Of a stretch of DNA of 54,839 nucleotides, positions 25,433-35,059 are shown one piece after another (the stretch's first letter is position 1; every line of letters starts with the position of its first letter). The position numbers were made by a program, and so were the translations under genes. The DNA comes from an uncultured Hellea sp. (GTDB taxonomy: Bacteria; Pseudomonadota; Alphaproteobacteria; Caulobacterales; Maricaulaceae), in the NCBI GenBank assembly GCA_938007935.1, contig CALLMD010000007.1:1-54839 (forward strand). The letters are read 5' to 3'. The notes below the pieces were generated by a model. It was not told the origin of the DNA. It saw nothing but the letters and a program-made list of their open reading frames with translations, and did not search any database.

Positions 25433-26836
25433 TTATGGGCGTGTTCTTCCTATCAATAGAATAATGAGGCCCATTATCCACGAAACCCATTTCTCTATAA
25501 CATCAGCACCAGCCCCAGAAACATTCGCAAAAATCACGGCCGTAAAAAATCCGGTTATAATGGCACACATTACAAAGCCTCCCTTCACACTCCACCCTAT
25601 GCATTTTGTTAAAATCGTCGGTCCAAAAGCCGCTCCAAGCGCCACCCAAGAAAACAAGACGCGGCTAAAGATATCTTTGGGTAGGAAGAGCGTGAGTAAG
25701 ACGGCGATGACCGCCACAGACACCATCGCGATGCGCCCAAATAAAAGTGCCTTCTTTGGCTCAGAATAGGCAATTCCCATATCATGGGATACAGCCGATG
25801 CTGCTGCTAATAACAGGCTATCCACAGTCGACATCACTGCAGACAAAACAGCCGCAATTACAATCCCCGCCAACACGGCTGGTAAGTAAGCTTCTGCCGC
25901 GGCAAAGAATAAACTCTCGCCTCCCGTATCAAGTTTCATGGCCCGCCCTGCAAAAGCGAGACAGATCAATCCTGAATAAATAATAACGCCCCAACCTATT
26001 GTAATCGCAGCTCCCTTGCGGCGCTCACGATCAGATTTTACCGCCATGATACGATTAAGTAGCTGAGGCTGCCCAAGAGCTCCGAGCCCTGTACCAAACA
26101 ATCCCATAGCCACGCCAATCCCAGCCATACCTACAGCCTTTCCGGTAAAGCTAAAATATTCAGCTGGCTCATTGGCTTTCAAAGTGTCAAAAACCTCACC
26201 TAATCCACCAGCACTATGAACGGCAGCGAGAGGCACCAATATGCAAGCCAGCATCATAACGACCGCTTGTAGGGCATCAGTTATAGAGGCCGCCCAAAAA
26301 CCGCCTAACAAACAATAAATCACGATTACGGCGGCCCCGAGAATAATAGCCTCAGCGGCATTCATGTTAAATATTTCGGTGAGCGCATTTCCAGCAGCTT
26401 GAAATTGAGAACTTATATAAAATATAAAACAAAATAGAATCATGAGAGCACAAATAATGCCTATCATTCGTTTCCAATGAGCGTCTAAGTCACCTGTTAT
26501 AAAATCAATGACGGTTAAATATCCGCGTTCCGATGTTTCAGCGTTAAGTCTTGGCCCCATAACAAGCCATGTCAGTAAATAACCGCCAAATATCCCAGGA
26601 ACAAGCCACAGCCCTACAACACCTTGGGTGAATACAAGACCCGTGAATCCGAGTAAAACCCAGGCACTTGACGTCGAGGCAGCATAAGACAAACCTGCAG
26701 TCCACGCACCAAGCCCCTGATCCGCCAGAAAAAAGTCACCCTCGGTTTTGATACGTTTTGAAGCCCAAAACCCCACGCCCAAAAGAAAAACCTTATACGC
26801 AATAAGCGTGAGTAACACTGTCGTCGTCGATGACAT
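25433..26836 (-). CDS. Sodium:solute symporter (SSF family, PutP-like)
   Basis: The 467-aa protein has about 12-13 hydrophobic helices and the SSF hallmarks: an N-terminal KRIKTEGDFFLADQGLG, GLSYAASTSSAWVLLGFTG for sodium/substrate sites in TM2, QPQLLNRIMAVKS and the VMSTVDSLLLAAASAVSHD segment in TM8-9. It resembles PutP proline carriers most, but the family also moves pantothenate, sugars and acetate. AAGGGGAATC precedes the ATG. It lies 28 bp after the molybdoenzyme gene on the same strand, so the two may serve one pathway. Confidence 0.9.
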   Translation of the reverse strand: MSSTTTVLLTLIAYKVFLLGVGFWASKRIKTEGDFFLADQGLGAWTAGLSYAASTSSAWVLLGFTGLVFTQGVVGLWLVPGIFGGYLLTWLVMGPRLNAETSERGYLTVIDFITGDLDAHWKRMIGIICALMILFCFIFYISSQFQAAGNALTEIFNMNAAEAIILGAAVIVIYCLLGGFWAASITDALQAVVMMLACILVPLAAVHSAGGLGEVFDTLKANEPAEYFSFTGKAVGMAGIGVAMGLFGTGLGALGQPQLLNRIMAVKSDRERRKGAAITIGWGVIIYSGLICLAFAGRAMKLDTGGESLFFAAAEAYLPAVLAGIVIAAVLSAVMSTVDSLLLAAASAVSHDMGIAYSEPKKALLFGRIAMVSVAVIAVLLTLFLPKDIFSRVLFSWVALGAAFGPTILTKCIGWSVKGGFVMCAIITGFFTAVIFANVSGAGADVIEKWVSWIMGLIILLIGRTRP

Positions 26837-26864
26837 GATTCCCCTTACGATTTACTCAACTAAA

Positions 26865-28943
26865 CTAAGCTTTTTCAATGTTAACAGGTATTCCATTTAA
26901 AACAGCATTTCCAGATAACTCATCAACTAAAGCTGGATCTGTAAGATCGTTCATTGATACACCAGGATTAGTAGCAGCAACTGACAACTTTACGCCCTTA
27001 CGTCCATGCCCAAAGCCGTGCGGGATAGACACAACACCGGGCATTATATCTTCTGTAATTTCCGTTTCTATGTCCACAGTGCCAACATGATTGAACACAG
27101 TCGCAATATCACCCGCTTCTAAACCCAAGCCCTTAGCATCATCGGGATGAATCATAAGCGTGCATCGATTTGGACCTTTAAGCAGACGATGACTATTGTG
27201 AAGCCAACTATTATTGCTTCGGATATGACGTCGGCCAATAAGGCTAAAAGTACCCTCGGCTGGCATGGTAGTCTCACTTCTAAAAGCCGCTAAATCTTGA
27301 ATCGGTAATTCTGGCGCGCAATGGATTAATTGATCTGCAGTTTTCAAACGCGCCGGTAATCGAGGCTTAAGCGGCCCCATATCATAGCCATTCGGATGCG
27401 CTTCAATTTCTGCCAGTGAAATTTTATGCGGTGAACTTTGCAGCATCTGGTCTAAGATTTTACGAGGTTTTATTTTTTCTGGAATGTTATTCTCACCTTG
27501 AGCCAAACGAATAGCGCCTTCGAGATCAGCCATTATTTCCCAATCTGCTTTGCTACCTTCTGTTTGAGGCAATATCGCTTGCGAATAGGACGCGTAATTT
27601 CGAATCGCTAGCGGCGTAAAAAAGAGTGGGTAATGATCGCGCTCTAACGGACCACATGGCGGTAAAATATAATGCGCATGACGTGTTGTCTCCGTCACAT
27701 ACATATCAATTGAGACCATCAAATCGAGGGTTTCCAGCGCTGTATCTAATTGCCGTCCACCCGGGGCAGATAAGACGGGATTACTCGCAAGTGTCAGCAA
27801 CGCCCCTATTTGGCCTTCACCTTCTGTGACTATTTCAGAGGCAAGTTCAGCAGCAGGTAATTCCCCTAAGACCTCGGGCCGTCCCGAAAGGCGTTGGTGA
27901 TAGCGGCCATATGATCCTGTACCACTACGTTCAACAGGATCTATTAGGGAGTCAGGAAACATAACGCCGCCTTCACGATCTACATTACCCGTTGAAATAT
28001 TTAAAAGTTGAATAAGGAAGTGATTAAGCGTGCCATAACGCACAACGGAAACCCCCATTCGGCCATAAACAATCGCAGGCTGACCACTGCCTAATTCGGC
28101 AGCAATCGCGCGAATGTCATGTTCAGATATTCCGCAATATTCGGACAGACTCTCTAAGTTAAATTGGTGTATAGCCGCCCAAGCTTCATCCCACCCCTTT
28201 AGCATAGGCATCAACCGTCCGGGGTTAACAAGTCCAGCTTCGTCTAGCGCAAGAAGTAATCCTAAGAACAGGGCAGTATCCGTACCGGGTTTGATAAAGT
28301 GATGCGCATCAGCAATCTTGGCCGTCTCGGTTTTACGTGGATCCACAACAACAAATTTACCGCCGCGTGCCTGTAATCTTTGAATACGCTTTTTTACATT
28401 TGGAACAGTCCAGAGTGATCCATTTGAAGCGAGTGGATTGCCGCCTACGCAAAGCATAAACATGGTACGATCAATATCAGGTACAGGGTAAAGCGCATTA
28501 TGTCCGTAAACCCATTTTTGGCATATCATATGCGGAAGCTGGTCAAGCGTAGACGCCGAGTAAATACCCTTCGCCCCCCAAGATTTGGTGAGGCCGCGCA
28601 TCGAAAAACTATTGGAATAATTATGTGCGTTGGGGTTACCCAAAAACATGGCTGGCGCTTTAGGACCTGCAACTATGGCCTGATGCTTGGCAGCGATCTC
28701 AGAAAACGCCTGATCCCAACTAATCTCTTCCCATTCATTCCCGACGCGTTTGACTGGTTTTCGTAAGCGGTCTGGGTCTTCTTGCAAATCAGCAATCGCT
28801 GTGGCCTTCGGGCAAATATAACCTTCTGAAAGCACATGGTCGGGATTGCCCGTTACTTTTGTCACCTTCCCGTCTTCAACAGTCATCAATATACCACAAT
28901 TGGCTTCGCAAAGATGGCAAGTACGTGCGTGAATTTCGGCCAT
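26865..28943 (-). CDS. Molybdopterin-dependent oxidoreductase with [4Fe-4S] cluster
   Basis: The 692-aa protein belongs to the DMSO-reductase superfamily. The N-terminal cluster motif is C-x2-C-x3-C-x26-C (CHLCEANCG ... EGYICPK). The substrate pocket and pterin-binding domains follow, and the C-terminal molydopterin dinucleotide domain starts around SLIGRRHIRSNNSWLHN. No twin-arginine signal is present, so it is probably cytoplasmic. No selenocysteine is suggested. No partner subunit is encoded nearby. ATG 28943 is chosen over the ATG two codons upstream because AGGGAA would then be 6 nt away. Substrate unknown; formate, thiosulfate or N-/S-oxide chemistry are all open. Confidence 0.88.
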   Translation of the reverse strand: MAEIHARTCHLCEANCGILMTVEDGKVTKVTGNPDHVLSEGYICPKATAIADLQEDPDRLRKPVKRVGNEWEEISWDQAFSEIAAKHQAIVAGPKAPAMFLGNPNAHNYSNSFSMRGLTKSWGAKGIYSASTLDQLPHMICQKWVYGHNALYPVPDIDRTMFMLCVGGNPLASNGSLWTVPNVKKRIQRLQARGGKFVVVDPRKTETAKIADAHHFIKPGTDTALFLGLLLALDEAGLVNPGRLMPMLKGWDEAWAAIHQFNLESLSEYCGISEHDIRAIAAELGSGQPAIVYGRMGVSVVRYGTLNHFLIQLLNISTGNVDREGGVMFPDSLIDPVERSGTGSYGRYHQRLSGRPEVLGELPAAELASEIVTEGEGQIGALLTLASNPVLSAPGGRQLDTALETLDLMVSIDMYVTETTRHAHYILPPCGPLERDHYPLFFTPLAIRNYASYSQAILPQTEGSKADWEIMADLEGAIRLAQGENNIPEKIKPRKILDQMLQSSPHKISLAEIEAHPNGYDMGPLKPRLPARLKTADQLIHCAPELPIQDLAAFRSETTMPAEGTFSLIGRRHIRSNNSWLHNSHRLLKGPNRCTLMIHPDDAKGLGLEAGDIATVFNHVGTVDIETEITEDIMPGVVSIPHGFGHGRKGVKLSVAATNPGVSMNDLTDPALVDELSGNAVLNGIPVNIEKA

Positions 28944-29093
28944 ATGCATTTCCCTATTATTTTACATCTACTATGCCGCGATGGCATCACGAAAGCTAGC
29001 CGAATTTATAATTCCACAAGCCGCTCAGCACTATTCACGCTTAATTCAGCGAAGCTTCTTGACTTTCAATCAAGGCTAACCGACGACACCTTC

Positions 29094-29894
29094 ATGCAAA
29101 TCGCGACCTGGAATGTAAACTCGATAAATGCTCGTATTCATGCGGTGACAAAGTGGCTATCCGAGGCCAAGCCAGATGTTGCTTGCTTGCAAGAAATCAA
29201 AACTGTTGATGAAGCTTTTCCGCGTATGGAGATTGAGGCCCTAGGCTACAACATCGAAACGCATGGACAGAAAAGTTATAATGGTGTGGCTATCCTCTCA
29301 AAGCACCCTTTCGAAGAGGTTTCTCAGCGACTTCCCGGAGATGAAAGTGATGAACAAGCCCGATATTTAGAAGCGGTTATTTCTGGTCCGAACGGACCAT
29401 TCCGTGTCGCCTCAATTTACCTACCTAATGGTAATCCCGTTATGGATGAAACGGGGGTGTTTACTGAAAAATACGAATATAAACTCAGATGGATGCAGCG
29501 CTTACACGACCACGCCGCTAATCTATTAAAATATGAAGAACCACTTATCCTAGCGGGTGATTATAATGTTATCCCCGACGCTAAAGATGTACATGCCCCA
29601 AAGGATTGGGAAGGTGACGCTGCTTACCGCCTTCAGACACACGAAAAATGGCGCGCGCTTTTGAATTTAGGCCTCACTGAAGCTTTTGAACAATTAGACG
29701 GCCGGCCAGAACAATTTACTTTTTGGGATTATCAGCGCGGCGCATGGCAAAATAATCTTGGTATCCGTATCGACCACCTATTGCTCTCGCCGCAAGCGGC
29801 GGACCGCCTTACAGGCTTCCGTATTGATAAAAATGTGAGAGACGGCGTAAAGCCCTCGGACCACGTCCCCGTTATTGGAACATTTGATTTGTAA
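29094..29894 (+). CDS. xthA: Exodeoxyribonuclease III
   Basis: The real start is the ATG at 29094 (MQIATWNVNSINARIHAV); the open frame upstream, back to 28836, is antisense to the molybdoenzyme gene. The 266-aa enzyme shows the ExoIII/APE1 catalytic motifs: WNVNS, LQEIK (metal-binding Glu), GVAILSK, GDYNVIP (Asp and Asn), and the C-terminal RIDHLLLS and SDHVPV (Asp-His pair). It is the AP endonuclease and 3' exonuclease of base-excision repair. It ends one base before the stop of the convergent DUF3137 gene. Confidence 0.95.
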   Translation: MQIATWNVNSINARIHAVTKWLSEAKPDVACLQEIKTVDEAFPRMEIEALGYNIETHGQKSYNGVAILSKHPFEEVSQRLPGDESDEQARYLEAVISGPNGPFRVASIYLPNGNPVMDETGVFTEKYEYKLRWMQRLHDHAANLLKYEEPLILAGDYNVIPDAKDVHAPKDWEGDAAYRLQTHEKWRALLNLGLTEAFEQLDGRPEQFTFWDYQRGAWQNNLGIRIDHLLLSPQAADRLTGFRIDKNVRDGVKPSDHVPVIGTFDL

Positions 29895-30884
29895 TCAAAA
29901 GCGAGGCAAGAGCATTCCGTGTAGACTTTCGCAGAATAACGGCAAGTCGTTTTCCATATCTTGGAACACCTTACTAACAGTACTAAATTTGTCAGATGAG
30001 GCCTTCACCGCAGGTATCAAAGTATCCATCAAAGCTTTGTAATAAGCCCCGCGTTCAGCATCCACAGCTTCCGAACCCTTTGCGCCTACGCGTGCCTGAA
30101 GCGTTTGCATTTTCTCAAGCAAATAAAATATACCTCCAATTTCATTAATTATTGACGTAGAGGCATCTTGGTAATTGGCTGAGTTTAAGTCTCGAGAAAA
30201 ATCAAAGCGATCATCAATATCGACGGTCACATGAAACTTATCTCCCATAAAGCCACATTGAACATTACGGCCCATATAATCGTCGGAAAATACAATAAGC
30301 CGTTCCATAAAGTCGGGGGTAATTAGAAACCTGGCTTCAACTTGATCATCACTAAAAACTTCAAACGTTTTTTCAAAGACTGAGCTCGCAAACCCAACGC
30401 GTTTTAAATCTTGAATTACAGGCGGATTCAACTTGCCCATATCGCGCCGAATAATTGTACGGCCCATAAATTGGCTATGATGAGGTAAGCTGATGACAAC
30501 ACCCTGAAACCCACGGCGCTCACTATAACTCGCATCAAACATCGCCATATCCTCAGCATCTACAGGCTCTCCCATAATAAAGCTCATATCTGATAGCTGA
30601 TTCATATTCCGATATTGGCCAATATTAGGCCTTGTCATTTTCGCCGCCGTTACATCGAACAGCTCGAAACTCTGATTGTCAAAAGCATGCCCCCGAACCC
30701 GTCCTCGAAAATCAAATCGTCCCGACAATGTTGTAACAATTCCGGCAGCTCTAAGCGGCATAAGGATGGTTGGAGCGCCAATATTGGGCTCATAATCCCA
30801 CCCTAAAGCATCATGAATATATTTACGCAAGGTTTGCACTTGCACTGAGAAATCTTTCGCTGGATAGACATTTTGCACCGTCAT
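29895..30884 (-). CDS. DUF3137-like protein without membrane anchor
   Basis: The protein is 329 aa from ATG 30884 (a TTG two codons upstream is possible). Its central part aligns with the next gene upstream: FMGRTIIRRDMG ... KRVGFASSVFEKTFEVFSDD against FLGQTVVLRDKG ... KRVGLADPVFEKIFEAYSTD, and both continue ..QVE(A/S)R(F/Y)L. The N-terminal pair of membrane helices present in that neighbour is absent, and the C-terminus is about 80 residues longer and helical. DUF3137 proteins are of unknown function. The gene starts 37 bp after its paralogue's stop, so this is a tandem duplicate that diverged. Confidence 0.75.
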   Translation of the reverse strand: MTVQNVYPAKDFSVQVQTLRKYIHDALGWDYEPNIGAPTILMPLRAAGIVTTLSGRFDFRGRVRGHAFDNQSFELFDVTAAKMTRPNIGQYRNMNQLSDMSFIMGEPVDAEDMAMFDASYSERRGFQGVVISLPHHSQFMGRTIIRRDMGKLNPPVIQDLKRVGFASSVFEKTFEVFSDDQVEARFLITPDFMERLIVFSDDYMGRNVQCGFMGDKFHVTVDIDDRFDFSRDLNSANYQDASTSIINEIGGIFYLLEKMQTLQARVGAKGSEAVDAERGAYYKALMDTLIPAVKASSDKFSTVSKVFQDMENDLPLFCESLHGMLLPRF

Positions 30885-30921
30885 ACCCAAAGCTTAGCAT
30901 AATGAGTTTAAAGATGAGTTA

Positions 30922-31893
30922 TTATGCGCTAGGGGCTAAAACAGCGTCAACAATATCATAAATCGCGCCTATTTCGTCGAGAATTTTTTGCGTTCTCTCA
31001 GGCGTAGTCAGCGGTTTTAACATTGATCCCGCCTCATAACGATTTTTCGTTTCTACGACGATAAATAACTGCCCATCTATAAATCCAAACCGAATTTTCT
31101 TGCCATCGACACTACGTTCCAAATCAACGAGTTTCTGCATAAAGGCAGGGTCGAGCAAATAACGAGATTCAACTTGGTCGGTACTATAGGCTTCAAATAT
31201 TTTTTCAAAAACTGGGTCAGCTAAGCCAACACGTTTCATATTGCCGTGTTTCTTGCTTTGGAACATCCCTTTATCGCGTAAGACAACGGTCTGTCCCAGA
31301 AATTTTCTAGGAAATGTCAACGTCATAATCTGCCCGCGAAAAGCCGTAACCCAATTGTCATCCGATTTGGTTTCCAAATGAGCCTCGACAGACTTGAATT
31401 GAGCGCCATGCGCTTCTCCAGACATCTGATCTTCAAACGACGCGCGTTTGCTTGATGACGCGAGTTTCGCAAGCGGTTGTCCTTTAATTACGCCATAGCC
31501 TTTCTTGATGAGGCCATATGTACCCAAAAGAGTAAGGTCAGGGATGTCCGCGGCCTTTTCTTGAAACACCCAGCCGATAAATCCGCAAATCCCGCCGACG
31601 ATTTTTTCTTTGGTGACGCCTTTGACGGATTTCATCAACCAAGAATAAAGCCCTAGATTTCCTATCACGCCGCCAAAAAGAGCAAAGCCTATCGGCTGCA
31701 CTTTTCCTGATTTCGTATAAAGGAAAGCCGCACAGCCAAGCGCAATTATAGCTATAACTGTGCCAAACAATTTAAATTTCCTGAGAGCCTGACGCCGAGC
31801 ATCCTCATGCTGTGCCAAAAGCGGGAATATGTCTTTGTGGAAATATTCCGAAAAGCCCTTAAACTCGCTATGATGTTCATTGAATTGGTGCAT
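30922..31893 (-). CDS. DUF3137 family membrane protein
   Basis: This 323-aa protein has a charged cytoplasmic N-terminus (FPLLAQHEDARRQALRKFKLF), two adjacent hydrophobic helices (about 43-62 and 67-87) and a long soluble domain that includes FLGQTVVLRDKGMF and MKRVGLADPVFEKIFE. Layout and motifs match DUF3137, a bacterial family of unknown role, often annotated as Galanin-like. It is first in a two-gene unit with an anchorless paralogue. Confidence 0.78.
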   Translation of the reverse strand: MHQFNEHHSEFKGFSEYFHKDIFPLLAQHEDARRQALRKFKLFGTVIAIIALGCAAFLYTKSGKVQPIGFALFGGVIGNLGLYSWLMKSVKGVTKEKIVGGICGFIGWVFQEKAADIPDLTLLGTYGLIKKGYGVIKGQPLAKLASSSKRASFEDQMSGEAHGAQFKSVEAHLETKSDDNWVTAFRGQIMTLTFPRKFLGQTVVLRDKGMFQSKKHGNMKRVGLADPVFEKIFEAYSTDQVESRYLLDPAFMQKLVDLERSVDGKKIRFGFIDGQLFIVVETKNRYEAGSMLKPLTTPERTQKILDEIGAIYDIVDAVLAPSA

Positions 31894-31921
31894 GTTTTAC
31901 CTTTAACCCAAATGCACATTC

Positions 31922-32052
31922 TTGTCATTCCGTCTCATCGCGAAGCGATGGCGGAACCCATGCCTTGATGTTGCGCCTATCGGAAGACCCGAATTTGCCG
32001 CGATATTAAGACATGGATTCCGTCACGGCCTTGCCGTGTGTCGGTATGACGA
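31922..32052. repeat. 131-bp composite palindrome with side hairpins
   Basis: The outer arms TTGTCATTCCG (31922-31932) and CGGTATGACGA (32042-32052) pair with two mismatches. Inside them sit two perfect side hairpins, CATCGC-GAA-GCGATG (31936-31950) and CACGGC-CTT-GCCGTG (32024-32038). Long arms of 26 bp (31952-31977 against 31997-32022) pair with few mismatches, and the apex contains TCGG...CCGA. The fold is a branched cruciform typical of REP/BIME-type or MITE-like intergenic repeats. It lies in the 177-bp gap after valS and before the DUF3137 pair. Confidence 0.75.
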
Positions 32053-32070
32053 TAATTGATAATGTCTGCC

Positions 32071-35043
32071 CTACCCCAAATTCGCAAGTGCCTCATTAAG
32101 CTTCTCAAGCTCCGCCACATAGCCCTCGCGGCGTTCCTTTTGTAGATTCACGACCTTTTCGGGGGCTTTGTCGGTGAAGGCTTTATTGGAGAGCTTTTTA
32201 TCGATTTTGTCGATCTCAAACTGGGCCTTTTCTGCTTCTTTGGTCAGGCGAGCTTGCTCTGCGCCTTTATCAATAAGCCCGTCTAGCGGTATTGCGAATG
32301 TCACGCCATCGACAACGGTTTGAAGCGCGCCTTTGGGAGCTTCGCTGGCGGTTTCTACGCCGTCAACTCGCGCCATAGGCGATAAGACCTCGGCATAATC
32401 CGCGAGGCGTTGGTCGAGCTTGTCTGCGAGCATTAAGAGCGGGGCTTTCTTGCTCGGCGGGATATTCATTTCCGTGCGCACAGAGCGGATATTGGTAATC
32501 AGCTCAATCAGCCAATTCATATCTGTTGTCGCGGCATCATCAATGAGGTCATCACTGAGTTCTGGCCAATCAGAGATAATCAAAGCCTGCGGACGGTCCG
32601 ATGTTTTCAGCCAAATATCTTCGGTAATGAACGGCATGAAAGGATGTAGGAGCTTGACGATTTGGTCGCGCGTCCAAGCGAAAGTCGCGCGGGTTTCAAT
32701 TAGCTCAGCTTGATTATCACCCGTTAGGATAGGTTTGGTCATTTCCAGATAATAATTACAGAACGTATCCCATGTGAATTTATAGATGGCGTCCGCGGCA
32801 TCGTTAAAGCGGTAGCCTTCGATACAGCGAGACACCTCAGAAACCGTCTTAGTGAGTTCCGAGATAATCCACTTATTCACAGTCATCGTCACAGTGCTTG
32901 GGTCAAAATCCTCGACCGTATTACAATCATTCATCTGGCCGAAATTAGCGGCAGACCAGAGCTTGGTCCCGAAATTACGGTAGCCCGCAATGCGGTCAAC
33001 AGAGAGGCGGATATTGCGGCCCTGCCCCGCCATAGATGCCAAAGTAAACCGTAATGCATCCGCGCCATAAGGCTCAAACCCGTCGGGATATTGCTTGCGA
33101 GTCGCCTTTTCAATCTTGGGCGCTTTTTCAGGGTTTTTCAGCCCGCGAGTCCGCTTGGCGACAAGCTCGTCAATGGATACGCCGTCAATCAAGTCGAGCG
33201 GGTCGAGCGTATTGCCGATGGATTTGGACATCTTCTTGCCCGCTTCATCAAGAACAAGGGCGTGGATATAGATATCTTTGAACGGTACATCATCCATGAA
33301 ATGAATGCCCTGCATCATCATCCGCGCCACCCAGAAGAAGATGATGTCAAAGGCTGTAACGACAACGGAGGTCGGGTAGAAGCGCTCAAGCTCATCCGTA
33401 TTTTCAGGCCAACCCAGTGTAGAGAATGGCCAAAGGCCAGAGGAGAACCATGTGTCTAGGACGTCTGAGTCTCGGTTGAGGTTAATCTTACCTTTCCAAC
33501 ACTCTGCTTTTTCATCGTAATGAAAAGGCTCACCATAAGAGTTTTCATCAGTTAATGAAATCTCTCCATAATATTCTGAAGCCTTCGCAATAGCCTCTTC
33601 TTGCGTCATCGCACAAAAAATTACTCTTTCATTATCTTCAAATGGGTTTGCAAATGGAGAGTTTTTAGATTTTAGATTAACCTCTGGCAATAATTTTGGC
33701 CCATACCACACTGGGATTTGATGCCCCCACCATAATTGCCGTGAAATACACCAAGGCTGAATGTCTTTCATCCAATGGTCATAGGTCTTTTTCCAATTTT
33801 CAGGGATAAATTTGGTTGAACCATCATCGACATTCGCCATGGCTTGCTCAGCGAGCTTTTCCGCATCGACAAACCATTGATCGGTCAGCATGGGTTCGAT
33901 GACCACGCCTGAGCGGTCGCCATAGGGCTGCATGATTTTCTTATCTTCGACCTTAATCAATAGGCCTTCGGCGTCGATATCCGCCACAACTTCTTTACGG
34001 GCTTTGAAGCGGTCCATACCGACATATTTGGCGGGCATAATCTCGCTTTCGCACATCGCGCCGCGCTCATCCATGAGGCTATACATGGGGATGTCATTGC
34101 GCTTGGCGACGTCATAGTCGTTAAAGTCATGGGCGCCCGTAATCTTCACCGCGCCCGATCCGAAATCAGGGTCAGGATATTCATCGGTGATAATCGGGAT
34201 AAGGCGACCCGCTAGCGGGAGGCGTACCATTTTCCCGACAATCGGGGCATAGCGTTCATCATCGGGATGGACCGCCACCGCGCCATCACCGAGCATGGTT
34301 TCAGGGCGCGTTGTTGCGATAGAGATATAGTCGCGCTCTTCGGTGAGCGTGACATTCCCATCCTCATCTTTTTCGACGTAAGTATAAGTTTCGCCGCCAT
34401 CGAGCGGGTATTTGAAGTGCCAAAAATGACCATCTTTTTCGATGTTCTCGACTTCAAGGTCCGAAATCGCCGTTTGGAAATGTGGGTCCCAATTGACAAG
34501 GCGTTTGTCGCGGTAAATCAGGCCCGCTTCATACATCTCAACAAAGGCCTTGGTGACAGCTTCGGCCATTTTATCGCTTGGGTCTTCAGGATTACCGAGT
34601 GTGAATTTTTCGCGTGACCAATCGCAGGAAGAGCCCAAACGGCGGAGCTGTTGATTGATATTGCCGCCGCTCTCAGCTTTCCAAGCCCAGACATGTTCGA
34701 GAAACTCATCGCGGCTCATGTCTTTTCGGGCTTTGCCTTCGGCGGCGAGTTTACGCTCAACCACCATTTGCGTGGCGATACCGGCATGGTCTGTGCCCGG
34801 CTGCCAAAGTACGGCTTTCCCGCGCATACGGTTATAACGCACGAGGATATCTTGGATGGTGTTATTGACCGCATGGCCCATATGCAGACTGCCCGTCACA
34901 TTGGGCGGCGGGATGACGATGGAAAAATTATCGTCTTTGGTATCACCCTCTTTCGCAGGACGCGGCTTAAACGCGCCGCTCTCTTCCCACATCTTATAGA
35001 GGCGGGGTTCAGCTTCTTGTGGATTGAACTTATTGTCGAGCAT
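32071..35043 (-). CDS. valS: Valyl-tRNA synthetase
   Basis: The 990-aa class I synthetase has the HIGH-type motif HMGH (54-57, after PPPNVTGSL) and the KMSKS loop (KKMSKSIGNTLDP). The editing domain lies around TTRPETMLGDGAVAVHPDD, and the C-terminal coiled-coil arm runs through KEAEKAQFEIDKIDKKL. It charges tRNA-Val and clears mischarged threonine. Between roughly 33480 and 33720 the DNA turns sharply AT-rich; this codes for an insert (GPKLLPEVNLKSKNSP onwards) between the conserved WWGHQIPVWYG and DVLDTWFSSGLWPFSTLGWP blocks. It follows popZ on the same strand, an arrangement shared with Caulobacter relatives. Confidence 0.97.
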   Translation of the reverse strand: MLDNKFNPQEAEPRLYKMWEESGAFKPRPAKEGDTKDDNFSIVIPPPNVTGSLHMGHAVNNTIQDILVRYNRMRGKAVLWQPGTDHAGIATQMVVERKLAAEGKARKDMSRDEFLEHVWAWKAESGGNINQQLRRLGSSCDWSREKFTLGNPEDPSDKMAEAVTKAFVEMYEAGLIYRDKRLVNWDPHFQTAISDLEVENIEKDGHFWHFKYPLDGGETYTYVEKDEDGNVTLTEERDYISIATTRPETMLGDGAVAVHPDDERYAPIVGKMVRLPLAGRLIPIITDEYPDPDFGSGAVKITGAHDFNDYDVAKRNDIPMYSLMDERGAMCESEIMPAKYVGMDRFKARKEVVADIDAEGLLIKVEDKKIMQPYGDRSGVVIEPMLTDQWFVDAEKLAEQAMANVDDGSTKFIPENWKKTYDHWMKDIQPWCISRQLWWGHQIPVWYGPKLLPEVNLKSKNSPFANPFEDNERVIFCAMTQEEAIAKASEYYGEISLTDENSYGEPFHYDEKAECWKGKINLNRDSDVLDTWFSSGLWPFSTLGWPENTDELERFYPTSVVVTAFDIIFFWVARMMMQGIHFMDDVPFKDIYIHALVLDEAGKKMSKSIGNTLDPLDLIDGVSIDELVAKRTRGLKNPEKAPKIEKATRKQYPDGFEPYGADALRFTLASMAGQGRNIRLSVDRIAGYRNFGTKLWSAANFGQMNDCNTVEDFDPSTVTMTVNKWIISELTKTVSEVSRCIEGYRFNDAADAIYKFTWDTFCNYYLEMTKPILTGDNQAELIETRATFAWTRDQIVKLLHPFMPFITEDIWLKTSDRPQALIISDWPELSDDLIDDAATTDMNWLIELITNIRSVRTEMNIPPSKKAPLLMLADKLDQRLADYAEVLSPMARVDGVETASEAPKGALQTVVDGVTFAIPLDGLIDKGAEQARLTKEAEKAQFEIDKIDKKLSNKAFTDKAPEKVVNLQKERREGYVAELEKLNEALANLG

Positions 35044-35059
35044 AATGATACCTAAATTA

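Noticed and set aside
28836..29093. Long N-terminal extension of exodeoxyribonuclease III
   Set aside because: It is antisense to the molybdoenzyme N-terminus; the conserved protein starts at MQIATWNVNS (29094).
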